From DMER01 sp003451645 (lineage in GTDB: Bacteria; Pseudomonadota; Alphaproteobacteria; Micropepsales; Micropepsaceae): a stretch of DNA of 16,257 bases. The notes beneath the pieces are model-generated. The model made no database searches, was not told where the DNA came from, and was given only the letters and a program-made list of their open reading frames with translations. Both the position numbers and the translations under genes were made by a program. This document shows positions 7,430 through 14,744 of this stretch, in pieces (positions within the stretch are counted from its first letter, which is position 1; the number at the start of each line of letters is the position of its first letter). The stretch is from contig DALYLR010000055.1 of the NCBI GenBank assembly GCA_031976175.1, positions 1-16,257 of the forward strand. Reading direction: 5' to 3'.

Positions 7430-8341
7430 ATGAATCCCCAAAACCCTAATCAGAGCCCGGCTCAAACGCAAATACCTGATCCCGATGACCGGCAACTCAT
7501 TCCCGGTCTATACGTTATTGCCACACCAATAGGAAACGCTCGTGACATTACCTTGCGCGCGTTGGACATGTTGCGTGGAGCCGACGTTCTTTTGGTCGAA
7601 GACAGCCGTGTCAGCGCCAAGCTTCTGTCATTGCATGGCATCCGCAAGCCGCTGATCTCGCTGCATGATCACAACGAATCTCGTTCAATTCAATCATTGA
7701 TGGAGCGCGTGCGAAAGGGGGAGCGCCTGGCGCTGCTCAGTGATGCGGGTACGCCGCTGGTGAGCGACCCGGGCTACAAGCTTGTGCGGGCGTTTATAGC
7801 GGAGGGGTTGTTTGTGACCCATCTGCCAGGGCCGTCGGCGGTCTTGACCGGCCTCGTTCTATCGGGCCTTGCGCCGGACCGGTTTTTGTTCTGCGGATTT
7901 CTCCCCGCAAAAGCAGGCGAGCGCAGGCGCGCGATCGCTAGCGATCAGGACGCCGACGCGACGCTGATCTATTTCGAGAGCGGCCAGCGTCTCGCCAAGT
8001 CTTTGGCTGATCTTGCCGAGCTATTGGGCCCGCGGCCTGCGGTGGTCGCCAGGGAGCTGACCAAGCTTTATGAACAGGTGCGCCGCGCGCCTTTGGACGC
8101 TTTGGCAGTGCATTATGCCGAAGCGCCGCCGCCCAAGGGCGAAATTGTCCTCGTTATCTCGGGCCCATTGCTGCCCGAACCGGTCTCTGAGGCACGCCTT
8201 GATGAGGCGTTGCGCGCTGCGCTGGCCCATGCCTCGGTCAAGGAGGCCGCACAGTCTGTCGCGGCGGAACTGGGCCTTCCAAAGCGCCAAGTCTATCAGC
8301 GTGCTTTGGCGCTGGCGCAAGCGGATGGGGATGAGACGTGA
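7430..8341 (+). CDS. rsmI: RsmI, 16S rRNA (cytidine-1402 2'-O)-methyltransferase
   Basis: RsmI adds the 2'-O-methyl group to C1402 in the ribosomal P site using SAM. The 303-residue protein has the tetrapyrrole-methylase fold: GLYVIATPIGNARDITLRAL, then VEDSR (EDTR in most relatives), ALLSDAGTPLVSDPGY, HLPGPSAVLTGLVLSGL, and a C-terminal helical domain. ATG 7430 leaves a 25-residue N-terminal extension before the core and has no visible Shine-Dalgarno; an in-frame ATG at 7394 is no better. It diverges from lppC, with only 34 bp between the two start codons, and overlaps yraN by four bases. The same divergent pairing exists in E. coli (yraL/yraM). Confidence 0.95.
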   Translation: MNPQNPNQSPAQTQIPDPDDRQLIPGLYVIATPIGNARDITLRALDMLRGADVLLVEDSRVSAKLLSLHGIRKPLISLHDHNESRSIQSLMERVRKGERLALLSDAGTPLVSDPGYKLVRAFIAEGLFVTHLPGPSAVLTGLVLSGLAPDRFLFCGFLPAKAGERRRAIASDQDADATLIYFESGQRLAKSLADLAELLGPRPAVVARELTKLYEQVRRAPLDALAVHYAEAPPPKGEIVLVISGPLLPEPVSEARLDEALRAALAHASVKEAAQSVAAELGLPKRQVYQRALALAQADGDET

Positions 8342-8718
8342 CTTTGCGCTCTGAACTCGCCCGCGCGCGCGGGCGCGCATACGAGTGGACAGCTGCCTTT
8401 TGGCTCATTCTCAAAGGATATCGCATCCTCGCCCGCAACTACCGGTGTCCCTTTGGCGAACTTGATCTGGTCGCGCTGACGCCACGGCGTTGGGCGGGGG
8501 AAACAGAACTGTGTTTTATCGAAGTGCGCGTGCGCAAGGATTTCGAGACAGCAGCCGAATCGGTGCATGGTCCCAAACAGCTCAGGGTGCGCCGGGCTGC
8601 GACTGCGTTCGTAACTCAGCACCGCCATCTGGCGCAGTTGCCGCGACGGTTTGATTTGGTTGCGGTGTCGGCGTCGGGCTTGCTGAGGCACATTCCAGGC
8701 GGCCTTGATACACTGTGA
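8338..8718 (+). CDS. yraN: YraN family (UPF0102) putative endonuclease-fold protein
   Basis: YraN proteins have a Holliday-junction-resolvase-like nuclease fold; their cellular role is not settled. The 126-residue product shows the signature GELDLVAL followed by LCFIEVRVRKD, matching the E-x-D...E-V-K/R arrangement of PD-(D/E)XK-type nucleases. It also has the usual N-terminal GxxxE-type helix (RGRAYEWTAAFWLILKGYRILARNYRC). The start is GTG 8338, whose bases overlap the rsmI TGA (GTGA), so expression is probably coupled to rsmI. Length is normal. In many alphaproteobacteria gshB follows directly; here two extra genes come first. Confidence 0.9.
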   Translation: MTLRSELARARGRAYEWTAAFWLILKGYRILARNYRCPFGELDLVALTPRRWAGETELCFIEVRVRKDFETAAESVHGPKQLRVRRAATAFVTQHRHLAQLPRRFDLVAVSASGLLRHIPGGLDTL

Positions 8719-8833
8719 CAGCCGCTTTGGACGCCGCCCATCAGTTCCGGCCCGGTCCTTTTGGCTTCTGAGCCCACAAAGTCACGGCAAGGCGCGGCCT
8801 GCACTTTGCTCAGAATCATAAGGACTAACAGAC

Positions 8834-9640
8834 ATGGCTCGGATTCCTCGCGCGGTGTGCCTTTTAACTGTCGTGGCATGTGCAGGCTTTGGTTTGACAG
8901 GATGTGTTGGCGTTTCGGTCACCGCTCAAGAGCGGCCGTTCTTCAAGGCGCTCGATGATTTCGGTACCCGGGCCGACATCAATGGACGCTTGCTGGCCGA
9001 GGACCCGGTGCTCTTTGCCAATGTCTCATCGACTGTCATTGAGGGACGCGTGCATCTGGCGGGCACTGTGGCCAATGACGAGCAAAAGTCCAAAGCCGCG
9101 CAGATCGCTTGGGCGGCGCCCAATGTGCGCGAGGTTGTAAACAATATCGAGGTTACGCAAGCAGGCGGTCTGCTGGAGACAGCGAACGACAAGTGGATCG
9201 CAGGCCAAGTGCGTGCACGCATCTTGTCGGACGGCCGCATCCGCGACAGCAACTACTCGATCGATACGCAGAATGGCGTCGTCTACATCATGGGGATCGC
9301 CCAGAATGAGCGAGAGCTCGACTATGTGCTGCAACACGCCAGCGGCGTGCGCGGCGTGAAGCAGGTCGTCAACTATGCCATTACGAAAGACGATCCGCGG
9401 CGCCAAAGCGGCTCGCGCTCCGACAGCCCGGTCCTGGGATCGAGTGATGACGAGGTGCAGCCCAACGCAGTCTATGGCTCAAATCCCTCAAGCGCACCGC
9501 CGGTGCTGACCCAAGATGAAGATGGCGGTATCACGGCGCGCGCTGGCGGCAATTATCTGCCTGAGCCGGTTGACGTGACGCCTATGTCGCCTGCACCAGC
9601 AGGAACAGCACATGGGGCCCCGCGCAGACTGCATCAATAG
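8834..9640 (+). CDS. DolP-like outer-membrane lipoprotein with two BON domains
   Basis: The 268-residue product begins with a lipoprotein signal whose lipobox LTGC gives lipidated Cys24. Two BON domains follow: residues ~47-108 (ADINGRLLAEDPVLF...VEGRVHLAGTV-like, ending NVREVVNNIEV) and ~120-183 (QVRARILSDGRIRDSNYSI, GVRGVKQVVNYAI). BON domains bind phospholipid or other envelope components; E. coli DolP (YraP, 191 aa) has the same plan and supports outer-membrane integrity. The neighbourhood agrees, because E. coli dolP lies near yraN and lpoA. Unlike DolP there is a C-terminal tail of about 80 residues, rich in Ser, Pro and Asp and probably disordered. AAGGA at 8820-8824 supports ATG 8834. 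The 115-bp gap after yraN suggests its own promoter, though none stands out. Confidence 0.88.
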   Translation: MARIPRAVCLLTVVACAGFGLTGCVGVSVTAQERPFFKALDDFGTRADINGRLLAEDPVLFANVSSTVIEGRVHLAGTVANDEQKSKAAQIAWAAPNVREVVNNIEVTQAGGLLETANDKWIAGQVRARILSDGRIRDSNYSIDTQNGVVYIMGIAQNERELDYVLQHASGVRGVKQVVNYAITKDDPRRQSGSRSDSPVLGSSDDEVQPNAVYGSNPSSAPPVLTQDEDGGITARAGGNYLPEPVDVTPMSPAPAGTAHGAPRRLHQ

Positions 9641-9707
9641 AACCGGCCGCGTTGCAGTTTCCCCTTTTGCTGCCAATATAGCGAAGAGCTTTGGAAATGG
9701 GTGGAGC

Positions 9708-10514
9708 ATGGGGCTGGGACTTGATCCTGCGACGGCACTGCGAAAGTTCGGCCAATTGGCCGATGACGCTGTGCCGTTGGGAGAAGCGGCGTTGGCACTC
9801 GCAGGGTTTGATCACCCAACGACCGATTTGTCGCCCTATCTGACGCATCTCCAGCAATTGGCCGACGATACAAGACGGCGCCTGTCCCAACCGGCAAGCG
9901 CCGAGGATGCCGCGTCCGTTCTGGCGGAGACCATTGCGGTCAAGCACGGCTATTTTGGCGACACCATCTCCTATGACGATATGCAGAATGCAGACCTCAT
10001 CCGGGTGATTGACCGGCGGCGCGGTCTGCCGGTTGCCTTGGGGATCCTCTATCTGGAAACGGCCGCTAGAGCGGGCATCGGCGGAACGGGTCTCAACATG
10101 CCGGGGCATTTCGTGGTTGCGGTTGGGCTGGCCAGTGATGCGGTTGTGATCGACCCTTTCAATGGCGGCGTGTTGCTGGGGCCGCTCAATCACCCTGCAT
10201 CGTCTCTGCGTGGAGGGGCGCCGCAGCGCGTCAGCAACCGGGATGTGTTGTTGCGTCTTCTCAACAACATGCGCACCCGCGCGCATGCGGCCAAAGATCA
10301 GGCGCGCGCCCTGACCATCGCGGAAAGGATGGTTCTCATCGCGCCCCAACGCGCCGATTTATGGTTCGAGGTCGCGCGGGCATCCGAAGCCGCTGGCAAA
10401 TTGATGACTGCGGCGGGGGCCTATCAGGCCTGTGTCAAACTCGCTGATGCCGACAATGAGATCAGCCGGGAAGCAGCGATTGCCTTGCATGCGGTGAAGA
10501 GGAAAATCAATTGA
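9708..10514 (+). CDS. SirB1-family transglutaminase-fold protein with C-terminal TPR region
   Basis: From ATG 9708 the protein is 268 residues. It matches SirB1-type (Transglut_core2) proteins: an N-terminal helix LGEAALALAGFDHP, the core RRGLPVALGILYLETAARAGI, the His motif LNMPGHFVVAV (His134) and VVIDPFNGG (Asp149), then a TPR-like C-terminus (ALTIAERMVLIAPQRADLWFEVARASEAAGKL). The His and Asp of a transglutaminase triad are present, but no cysteine sits in the core; the only Cys is near the C-terminus. Classical transglutaminase or protease activity is therefore unlikely, and the function is unknown. An alternative ATG at 9612 has a better ribosome site (AGGAA at 9601-9605) and would add 32 residues while overlapping the end of the BON gene by 29 bases. 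Confidence 0.85.
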   Translation: MGLGLDPATALRKFGQLADDAVPLGEAALALAGFDHPTTDLSPYLTHLQQLADDTRRRLSQPASAEDAASVLAETIAVKHGYFGDTISYDDMQNADLIRVIDRRRGLPVALGILYLETAARAGIGGTGLNMPGHFVVAVGLASDAVVIDPFNGGVLLGPLNHPASSLRGGAPQRVSNRDVLLRLLNNMRTRAHAAKDQARALTIAERMVLIAPQRADLWFEVARASEAAGKLMTAAGAYQACVKLADADNEISREAAIALHAVKRKIN

Positions 10515-10541
10515 ACCGGCTTTCTCCGTGTTGAGGCCATC

Positions 10542-11486
10542 ATGACCAAAAAAGCTGTCTTCCAGATGGACCATGTGTCCGGTCTCAACATTGCCGCCGA
10601 CTCGACTTTCGCTTTGGCCTTGGAGGCGCAGGCACGAGGCTATGCGCTGTACCATTATGGGCCGCATCTGCTCACTCTGCTGAACGGGCGCGTGTTGGCG
10701 CGGGTCCAGCCGATGCAGGTGCGCAATGTCGCGGGCGATCATTTCACGCTTGGGCCTGAGACTGAGATGGACCTTGCTGATGCGGATGTGGTGCTCATGC
10801 GCCAAGACCCGCCCTTCGATATGGCCTATATCACGGCCACCCATATCCTGGAGCGCCTGAAAGGGCGCACACTGGTGGTCAACGACCCCTTTCACGTCCG
10901 CAATGCGCCGGAGAAGATCCTGGTCACGGAGTTCGTGGACCTCACCCCTCCAACCCTCATCACCCGCGATGTGGCGGCCGTTCATGCCTTCCGCAAAGAG
11001 CACCGGGAGATCATCGTCAAGCCGCTCTATGGCAATGGCGGGCAGGGGGTTTTTCGGATCAGGCCCGATGATGAGAACCTCGGATCCTTGCTGGAGATGT
11101 TTGGGCAGATCGCCCGCGAGCCTTTCATCGTCCAGGCCTATCTCCCGGCGGTGAGGGCTGGGGACAAGCGGATCATTCTCGTCGATGGCGTCTTTGCAGG
11201 CGCGCTGAATCGCATTCCAGCCGAGGGGGAGGCGCGCTCAAACCTGCATGTGGGCGGCAGGGCAGAACAGACTCAGTTGACGGCGAGGGAGCAGGAGATT
11301 TGTGCCCGGTTAGGGCCTGTGCTGCGAGAGCGCGGGCTGATCTTTACGGGGATCGACGTCATTGGCGGCTATCTGACCGAGATCAATGTAACCTCGCCTA
11401 CCGGGATTTGGGCGATCCGCCGGTTCGATGGCATCGACATCGCCGCGCTGATTTGGGATGCCATCGAGGCCCGACTGAAGGATTAG
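10542..11486 (+). CDS. gshB: GshB, glutathione synthetase
   Basis: GshB joins gamma-glutamylcysteine and glycine with ATP, the second step of glutathione synthesis in the cytosol. The 314-residue product has the prokaryotic glutathione synthetase N-domain (FQMDHVSGLNIAADSTFALALEA, VLMRQDPPFDMAYITATHILE) and the ATP-grasp domain with the glycine-rich loop IVKPLYGNGGQGVFRI (Lys160 onward), PFIVQAYLPAV, GDKRIILVDG and the metal-binding ITEINVTSPTG-type end (seen here as LTEINVTSPTGI, Glu280 and Asn282). GAGG at 10533-10536, five bases before ATG 10542, supports the start. It follows the SirB1-like gene by 27 bp and is the last gene before a short spacer to comM. Confidence 0.96.
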   Translation: MTKKAVFQMDHVSGLNIAADSTFALALEAQARGYALYHYGPHLLTLLNGRVLARVQPMQVRNVAGDHFTLGPETEMDLADADVVLMRQDPPFDMAYITATHILERLKGRTLVVNDPFHVRNAPEKILVTEFVDLTPPTLITRDVAAVHAFRKEHREIIVKPLYGNGGQGVFRIRPDDENLGSLLEMFGQIAREPFIVQAYLPAVRAGDKRIILVDGVFAGALNRIPAEGEARSNLHVGGRAEQTQLTAREQEICARLGPVLRERGLIFTGIDVIGGYLTEINVTSPTGIWAIRRFDGIDIAALIWDAIEARLKD

Positions 11487-11570
11487 GCAGCTGCGGCAAG
11501 GGTGCGGTAGATCACTGCGGGTGATTGTGGTCTGATCTCGGGTCTCAAGGGGAACGCCTTCGGCCACGCC

Positions 11571-13091
11571 ATGTCCGCAGCGCATATTTACACGGTTGCC
11601 TTTGCCGGCATCGAGGCGCGGCATGTGGATGTTCAGGTCCACATGGCGCCTGCGGGCCAGGCCGCGTTTCATGTCGTGGGCCTGGGCGACAAGGCCGTGA
11701 CCGAAAGCCGGGAGCGGGTGCGAGCCGCCTTGTCGGCCGTGGGGCTGGCGCTTCCGCATAAGCGCATTACGGTCAATTTGGCCCCGGCCGATTTGCCGAA
11801 AGAAGGCAGCCACTATGACTTGCCCATAGCCTTGGGATTGCTTGGCGCGATGGGTGTCTTGCCCAGCACCGAAATGGGCCGCTACACGGCGATGGGTGAG
11901 ATGGCGCTTGACGGCGCAATCGCCGCAGTTGCGGGTGTGCTGCCTGCGGCCATTTCGGCGCTTGAGGCTGACCGCGCTTTGATTTGCCCCGCCGCGTGCG
12001 GTGCGGAGGCCGCTTGGGCCAAGGGCTTGCAGATCCTCGCAGCGCCGAACCTGATCGCCCTCATCAATCACCTCAAAGGCGTGCAGGTGCTGCCCCAGCC
12101 GGTCGCCCGCGCCGCCCGCGATGAGGAGGGGCTCGCCAACCTCGCGGACGTGAAGGGCCAAGCGATCGCCAAGCGCGCACTCGAGATCGCCGCTGCGGGC
12201 GGGCACAACATGCTGATGGTGGGGCCGCCTGGCGCGGGCAAGTCGATGCTCGCCCAGCGTCTGCCAGGCTTGCTGCCGCCGATGACGCCCCGGGAGGCCT
12301 TGGACCTCTCGATGATCCAATCGCTGGCAGGCGAATTGCGCAATGGCGAGATCGGACGGCGCAGGCCGTTCCGCGCGCCGCATCACTCCGCCTCAATGGC
12401 TGCCATGGTTGGCGGCGGCATCCGCGCGCGGCCGGGCGAGATCAGCCTGGCGCATCTGGGCGTGTTATTCCTCGACGAATTGCCGGAATTTCAGAGGCCC
12501 GTGCTGGAAAGCCTGCGCCAGCCGCTTGAGACAGGGGAGACCCTGGTTGCGCGAGCCAATGCGCATGTGCGCTATCCGGCGCGGGTGCAGCTGGTCGCCG
12601 CCATGAACCCCTGCCGTTGTGGCTATTTGAGCGATCCTGAGCGCGCCTGCGCCCGGGTGCCCAAATGCGGGGCGGAGTATCAGTCCAAGATTTCCGGACC
12701 TTTGCTCGACCGCATCGATTTGCATGTCGAGGTGCAGCCGGTGAGCGCGCGGGACTTGTCCGCGCCCTCGGACGGCGAGCCGTCCTCTGTGGTCGCCGCA
12801 AGGGTAGCCGCTGCGCGGGACATTCAGACCGAGCGCTATACGGGCGCGATCCCGCGCACCAATGCCGAAGCGGATGGTGAATTGCTGGAATCCGTTGCGC
12901 GCCCTGACGCGGAGGGCCGGGCACTGCTGGAGCAGGCCGCCGAGCGCCTCAAGCTGACCGCACGCGGCTATCACCGGGTCTTGCGGGTGGCACGCACCAT
13001 TGCCGATCTAGCGGGCGCCAGAGGGGTCGCCAAGGTCCATATCGCCGAGGCATTAAGCTTGCGCCAGATGGACAACGCTATTCGGGCGTGA
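11571..13091 (+). CDS. comM: ComM/YifB, Mg-chelatase-like AAA+ ATPase
   Basis: ComM is a hexameric helicase that promotes branch migration during integration of transformed DNA; in non-competent hosts it is known as YifB. The 506-residue product has the N-terminal LonC-like (ChlI) domain (YTVAFAGIEARHVDVQVHM, RVRAALSAVGLALP, TVNLAPADLPKEGSHYDLP). The AAA+ core has Walker A GPPGAGKS at 218-225 and Walker B LFLDE at 299-303, plus the Cys-rich MNPCRCGYLSD...CARVPKC segment and SGPLLDRIDLHVEV. The C-terminal Mg-chelatase domain ends in RTIADLAGARGVAKVHIAEALSLRQ. Length and domain order are normal. ATG 11571 has no close Shine-Dalgarno, only an AAGGGGAA about 17 bases upstream, but it gives the family's usual N-terminus. 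Confidence 0.94.
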   Translation: MSAAHIYTVAFAGIEARHVDVQVHMAPAGQAAFHVVGLGDKAVTESRERVRAALSAVGLALPHKRITVNLAPADLPKEGSHYDLPIALGLLGAMGVLPSTEMGRYTAMGEMALDGAIAAVAGVLPAAISALEADRALICPAACGAEAAWAKGLQILAAPNLIALINHLKGVQVLPQPVARAARDEEGLANLADVKGQAIAKRALEIAAAGGHNMLMVGPPGAGKSMLAQRLPGLLPPMTPREALDLSMIQSLAGELRNGEIGRRRPFRAPHHSASMAAMVGGGIRARPGEISLAHLGVLFLDELPEFQRPVLESLRQPLETGETLVARANAHVRYPARVQLVAAMNPCRCGYLSDPERACARVPKCGAEYQSKISGPLLDRIDLHVEVQPVSARDLSAPSDGEPSSVVAARVAAARDIQTERYTGAIPRTNAEADGELLESVARPDAEGRALLEQAAERLKLTARGYHRVLRVARTIADLAGARGVAKVHIAEALSLRQMDNAIRA

Positions 13092-13132
13092 TTAGGGTTT
13101 TGCCATAACCACGCAGTTTTATGAGGGTTTCG

Positions 13133-13540
13133 ATGAACGGGGTGCGGATAGCCGTCGCGGTCTTAGGCGTAGTGTTTCTGATCATGGGGTTTTGGGCCTG
13201 GGGCGCGCCGCTGTCGCTGGGCACGGCGTTGGGCCTTGAGGCCAAGACGGGGGTTGGCCAGGCGAGCCTCCGGGCCGATCTGGGCGCCTTTTTCCTGACC
13301 GCTGGGGGCTTTGCCACGGCCGCGGCCGCGCTCAAGCGCGGGAGCCTTTTGCTGACCCCCTTGGTGCTCTTAGGCCTCGCGCTGACCGGGCGGCTCATCA
13401 CCGCCGGGACTGCACCTTTTGAGGGAGGGATGATTGTCCCCATTCTCGTTGAGGTCGTGGCGGTCGCCGTTTTTGGCGCCGGTTGGGCCCTTTTGAAAGG
13501 TCACTCAGACCCTGTTCCGGTCCCGCAGGCGGGGTCTTGA
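13133..13540 (+). CDS. DUF4345-like four-helix integral membrane protein
   Basis: The 135-residue product is almost entirely hydrophobic, with four likely membrane helices: VRIAVAVLGVVFLIMGFWAW, a second around ADLGAFFLTAGGFATAAAAL, a third around LLLTPLVLLGLALTGRLI and a fourth around VPILVEVVAVAVFGAGWALL. The arrangement, with the RADLGAFFL motif after helix 1, resembles the DUF4345 family, whose function is unknown. ATG 13133 is preferred because GAGGG (13123-13127) lies five bases upstream; ATG 13121 in the same frame would put that site inside the gene. It sits 41 bp after comM on the same strand and may be read from the same transcript. Its stop codon lies in the loop of a strong inverted repeat. 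Confidence 0.75.
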   Translation: MNGVRIAVAVLGVVFLIMGFWAWGAPLSLGTALGLEAKTGVGQASLRADLGAFFLTAGGFATAAAALKRGSLLLTPLVLLGLALTGRLITAGTAPFEGGMIVPILVEVVAVAVFGAGWALLKGHSDPVPVPQAGS

Positions 13541-13550
13541 GCCCGCCTGC
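13525..13550. terminator. inverted repeat over the DUF4345-like stop codon, possible terminator
   Basis: GCAGGCGGG (13525-13533) and CCCGCCTGC (13542-13550) form a perfect 9-bp GC-rich stem with an 8-base loop containing the TGA stop (13538-13540). It lies between two converging genes and could end transcription from either side. No T-run follows on either strand, so intrinsic termination is uncertain. Confidence 0.4.
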
Positions 13551-13609
13551 CACGTCATCCAACGTCACTCAGTTACACTTTTCGACATGGCCGAGGCCGT
13601 GCGACAGGG

Positions 13610-14215
13610 TTAATGCCCCTCAAAATTCTGGGTCGCGAAGTCCCAGTTCAGATGCTTGGCGATGATCTCGTTGACGTGATCCGCGCGCCGGTTCTGCCAG
13701 TCGAGGTAATAAGCGTGCTCCCACACATCGATGGTGAGGAGGGCCGTTTGCCCATGGGCCATCGGCAGGTCGGCATTTGAGGTCTTGGTGATCTTGAGCT
13801 TGCCGCCTTCCGACACCAGCCAGCCCCAGCCCGACCCGAATTGGCTGACGGTTGTCTCGGCGAGCGTCTTCTTCATCGCCTCAAAGCCGCCGAGGTCGCG
13901 GTCGATCGCCGCCAGCAACTTGCCCGACGGCATTTGTTGCTTGGGCGAGAGCGAGTGCCAATAGAAATTGTGGTTCCAGCATTGCGCAGCATTGTTGAAG
14001 AGGCCAGCTCGGCCTGCATCCTTGGCCGCGAACATGACAACCTCTTCCAGGCTGTGGTCGGCCTGCGGCGTGCCTGCGATCAGCTTGGCCATATTGTCGA
14101 AATAGGCCTTGTGGTGCTTGCCATAGTGGAAGCTCAGGGTATGTGCCGAGATGGTGGGCGCCAGCGCCGTATCGGCAAAGGGCAAAGGTTGTTGGGTCAG
14201 GGGGGATTTCTTCAT
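13610..14215 (-). CDS. sodB: superoxide dismutase, iron type
   Basis: This cytosolic enzyme converts superoxide to oxygen and hydrogen peroxide. The 201-residue product carries all four metal ligands: His30 (SFHYGKHH), His82 (CWNHNFYWH), Asp163 and His167 (DVWEHAYYLDW). The segment LFNNAAQCWNHNFYW has the Ala-Ala-Gln typical of iron-type enzymes rather than the Gly of manganese types, though alphaproteobacterial members can be cambialistic. ATG 14213-14215 follows AAGGAA at a good distance; the open frame runs upstream to 14272, but those 19 residues do not look like the family. A 5-bp hairpin with a 3-base loop (14238-14250) lies in the leader about 22 bases before the ATG. The gene is probably monocistronic, with promoters in the 214-bp gap upstream. 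Confidence 0.96.
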   Translation of the reverse strand: MKKSPLTQQPLPFADTALAPTISAHTLSFHYGKHHKAYFDNMAKLIAGTPQADHSLEEVVMFAAKDAGRAGLFNNAAQCWNHNFYWHSLSPKQQMPSGKLLAAIDRDLGGFEAMKKTLAETTVSQFGSGWGWLVSEGGKLKITKTSNADLPMAHGQTALLTIDVWEHAYYLDWQNRRADHVNEIIAKHLNWDFATQNFEGH

Positions 14216-14359
14216 GGGCGTTCCTTCATGCAATGGGGGACCTTCGGTCCAGGCCAATAATCGGCGGGACATTAGCCGGGAAGTGGACGGGGTTCCAAAT
14301 TTTTCAAGACCTGTCCCCAGGGATGTCGGGACTGGCGTAGGGCGCTGGGAGGCGGGGGG

Positions 14360-14388
14360 AGTGCCCCGTGAGGGGCGAGGGGGGCACT
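14360..14388. repeat. intergenic inverted repeat between sodB and the ParE-like toxin gene
   Basis: AGTGCCCC (14360-14367) and GGGGCACT (14381-14388) form a perfect 8-bp stem around 13 bases. A competing smaller hairpin, GCCCC-GTGA-GGGGC (14363-14376), lies within it and would have a GNRA-type loop as RNA. The surrounding bases are G-rich on the + strand. It may end transcription of the toxin gene or be part of a dispersed intergenic repeat; no T-run is present. Confidence 0.45.
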
Positions 14389-14429
14389 GGCCGGGATAAC
14401 AACAAAATTTGTCATTCCGGGCGAAGCGC

Positions 14430-14744
14430 TCAGCGGTTTTGCCTATGTTTCAACACCGCAGGCAGATCCCGCCGCCCATCGATGATGCGATGAATGCGCA
14501 CCCGGCGAAGTCGCGGATGCACTGTGCAGAACACAATGTGCCCCCGGACGGCATACTGCCGGAACTTTGGCATGTAAGGTGAGACCCGCCCCATACGAGG
14601 CAGAATTGCCAGGGTAAGAAACGACGTTGTAATCCGGGCCAACAGGGTCTCTGCAGCCTTGGGATTGATTTGCGCGACAAAGGCCTCGATCTCTGCCAAA
14701 TCGATCTGCGCCGACAGAGTCACGTCGACGTCATAGGGCTTCAT
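14430..14744 (-). CDS. ParE/RelE-superfamily toxin of a type II toxin-antitoxin pair
   Basis: The 104-residue product has the ParE-like layout: an N-terminal strand and helices (YDVDVTLSAQIDLAEIEAFVAQINPKAAETLLARI), FLTLAILPRMGRVSP, the strand pair YAVRGHIVFCTVHP, and the C-terminal RVRIHRIIDGRRDLPAVL ending that marks the family. Members act either on DNA gyrase (ParE) or as ribosome-dependent mRNA nucleases (RelE); the sequence looks more like ParE, but the target cannot be read from it. ATG 14742-14744 overlaps the stop of the upstream antitoxin gene (ATGA at 14741-14744), the usual coupling in such pairs. The C-terminus runs into a repeat-like segment (14411-14436). Confidence 0.85.
   Translation of the reverse strand: MKPYDVDVTLSAQIDLAEIEAFVAQINPKAAETLLARITTSFLTLAILPRMGRVSPYMPKFRQYAVRGHIVFCTVHPRLRRVRIHRIIDGRRDLPAVLKHRQNR

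Noticed and set aside
9582..10349. 255-residue minus-strand open frame
   Set aside because: It is antisense to the SirB1-like gene, which has clear family motifs.
11310..12386. Long 358-residue open frame on the minus strand
   Set aside because: It lies entirely antisense to gshB and comM, which match their families along their length. Its composition (Arg, Gln, His rich) is typical of the reverse complement of GC-rich coding DNA.
14290..14320. CTTGAAA...CCCCGT on the minus strand as a heat-shock promoter for sodB
   Set aside because: Only nine bases separate the boxes, well below the 12-18 expected, and no alphaproteobacterial -10 lies at the right distance.
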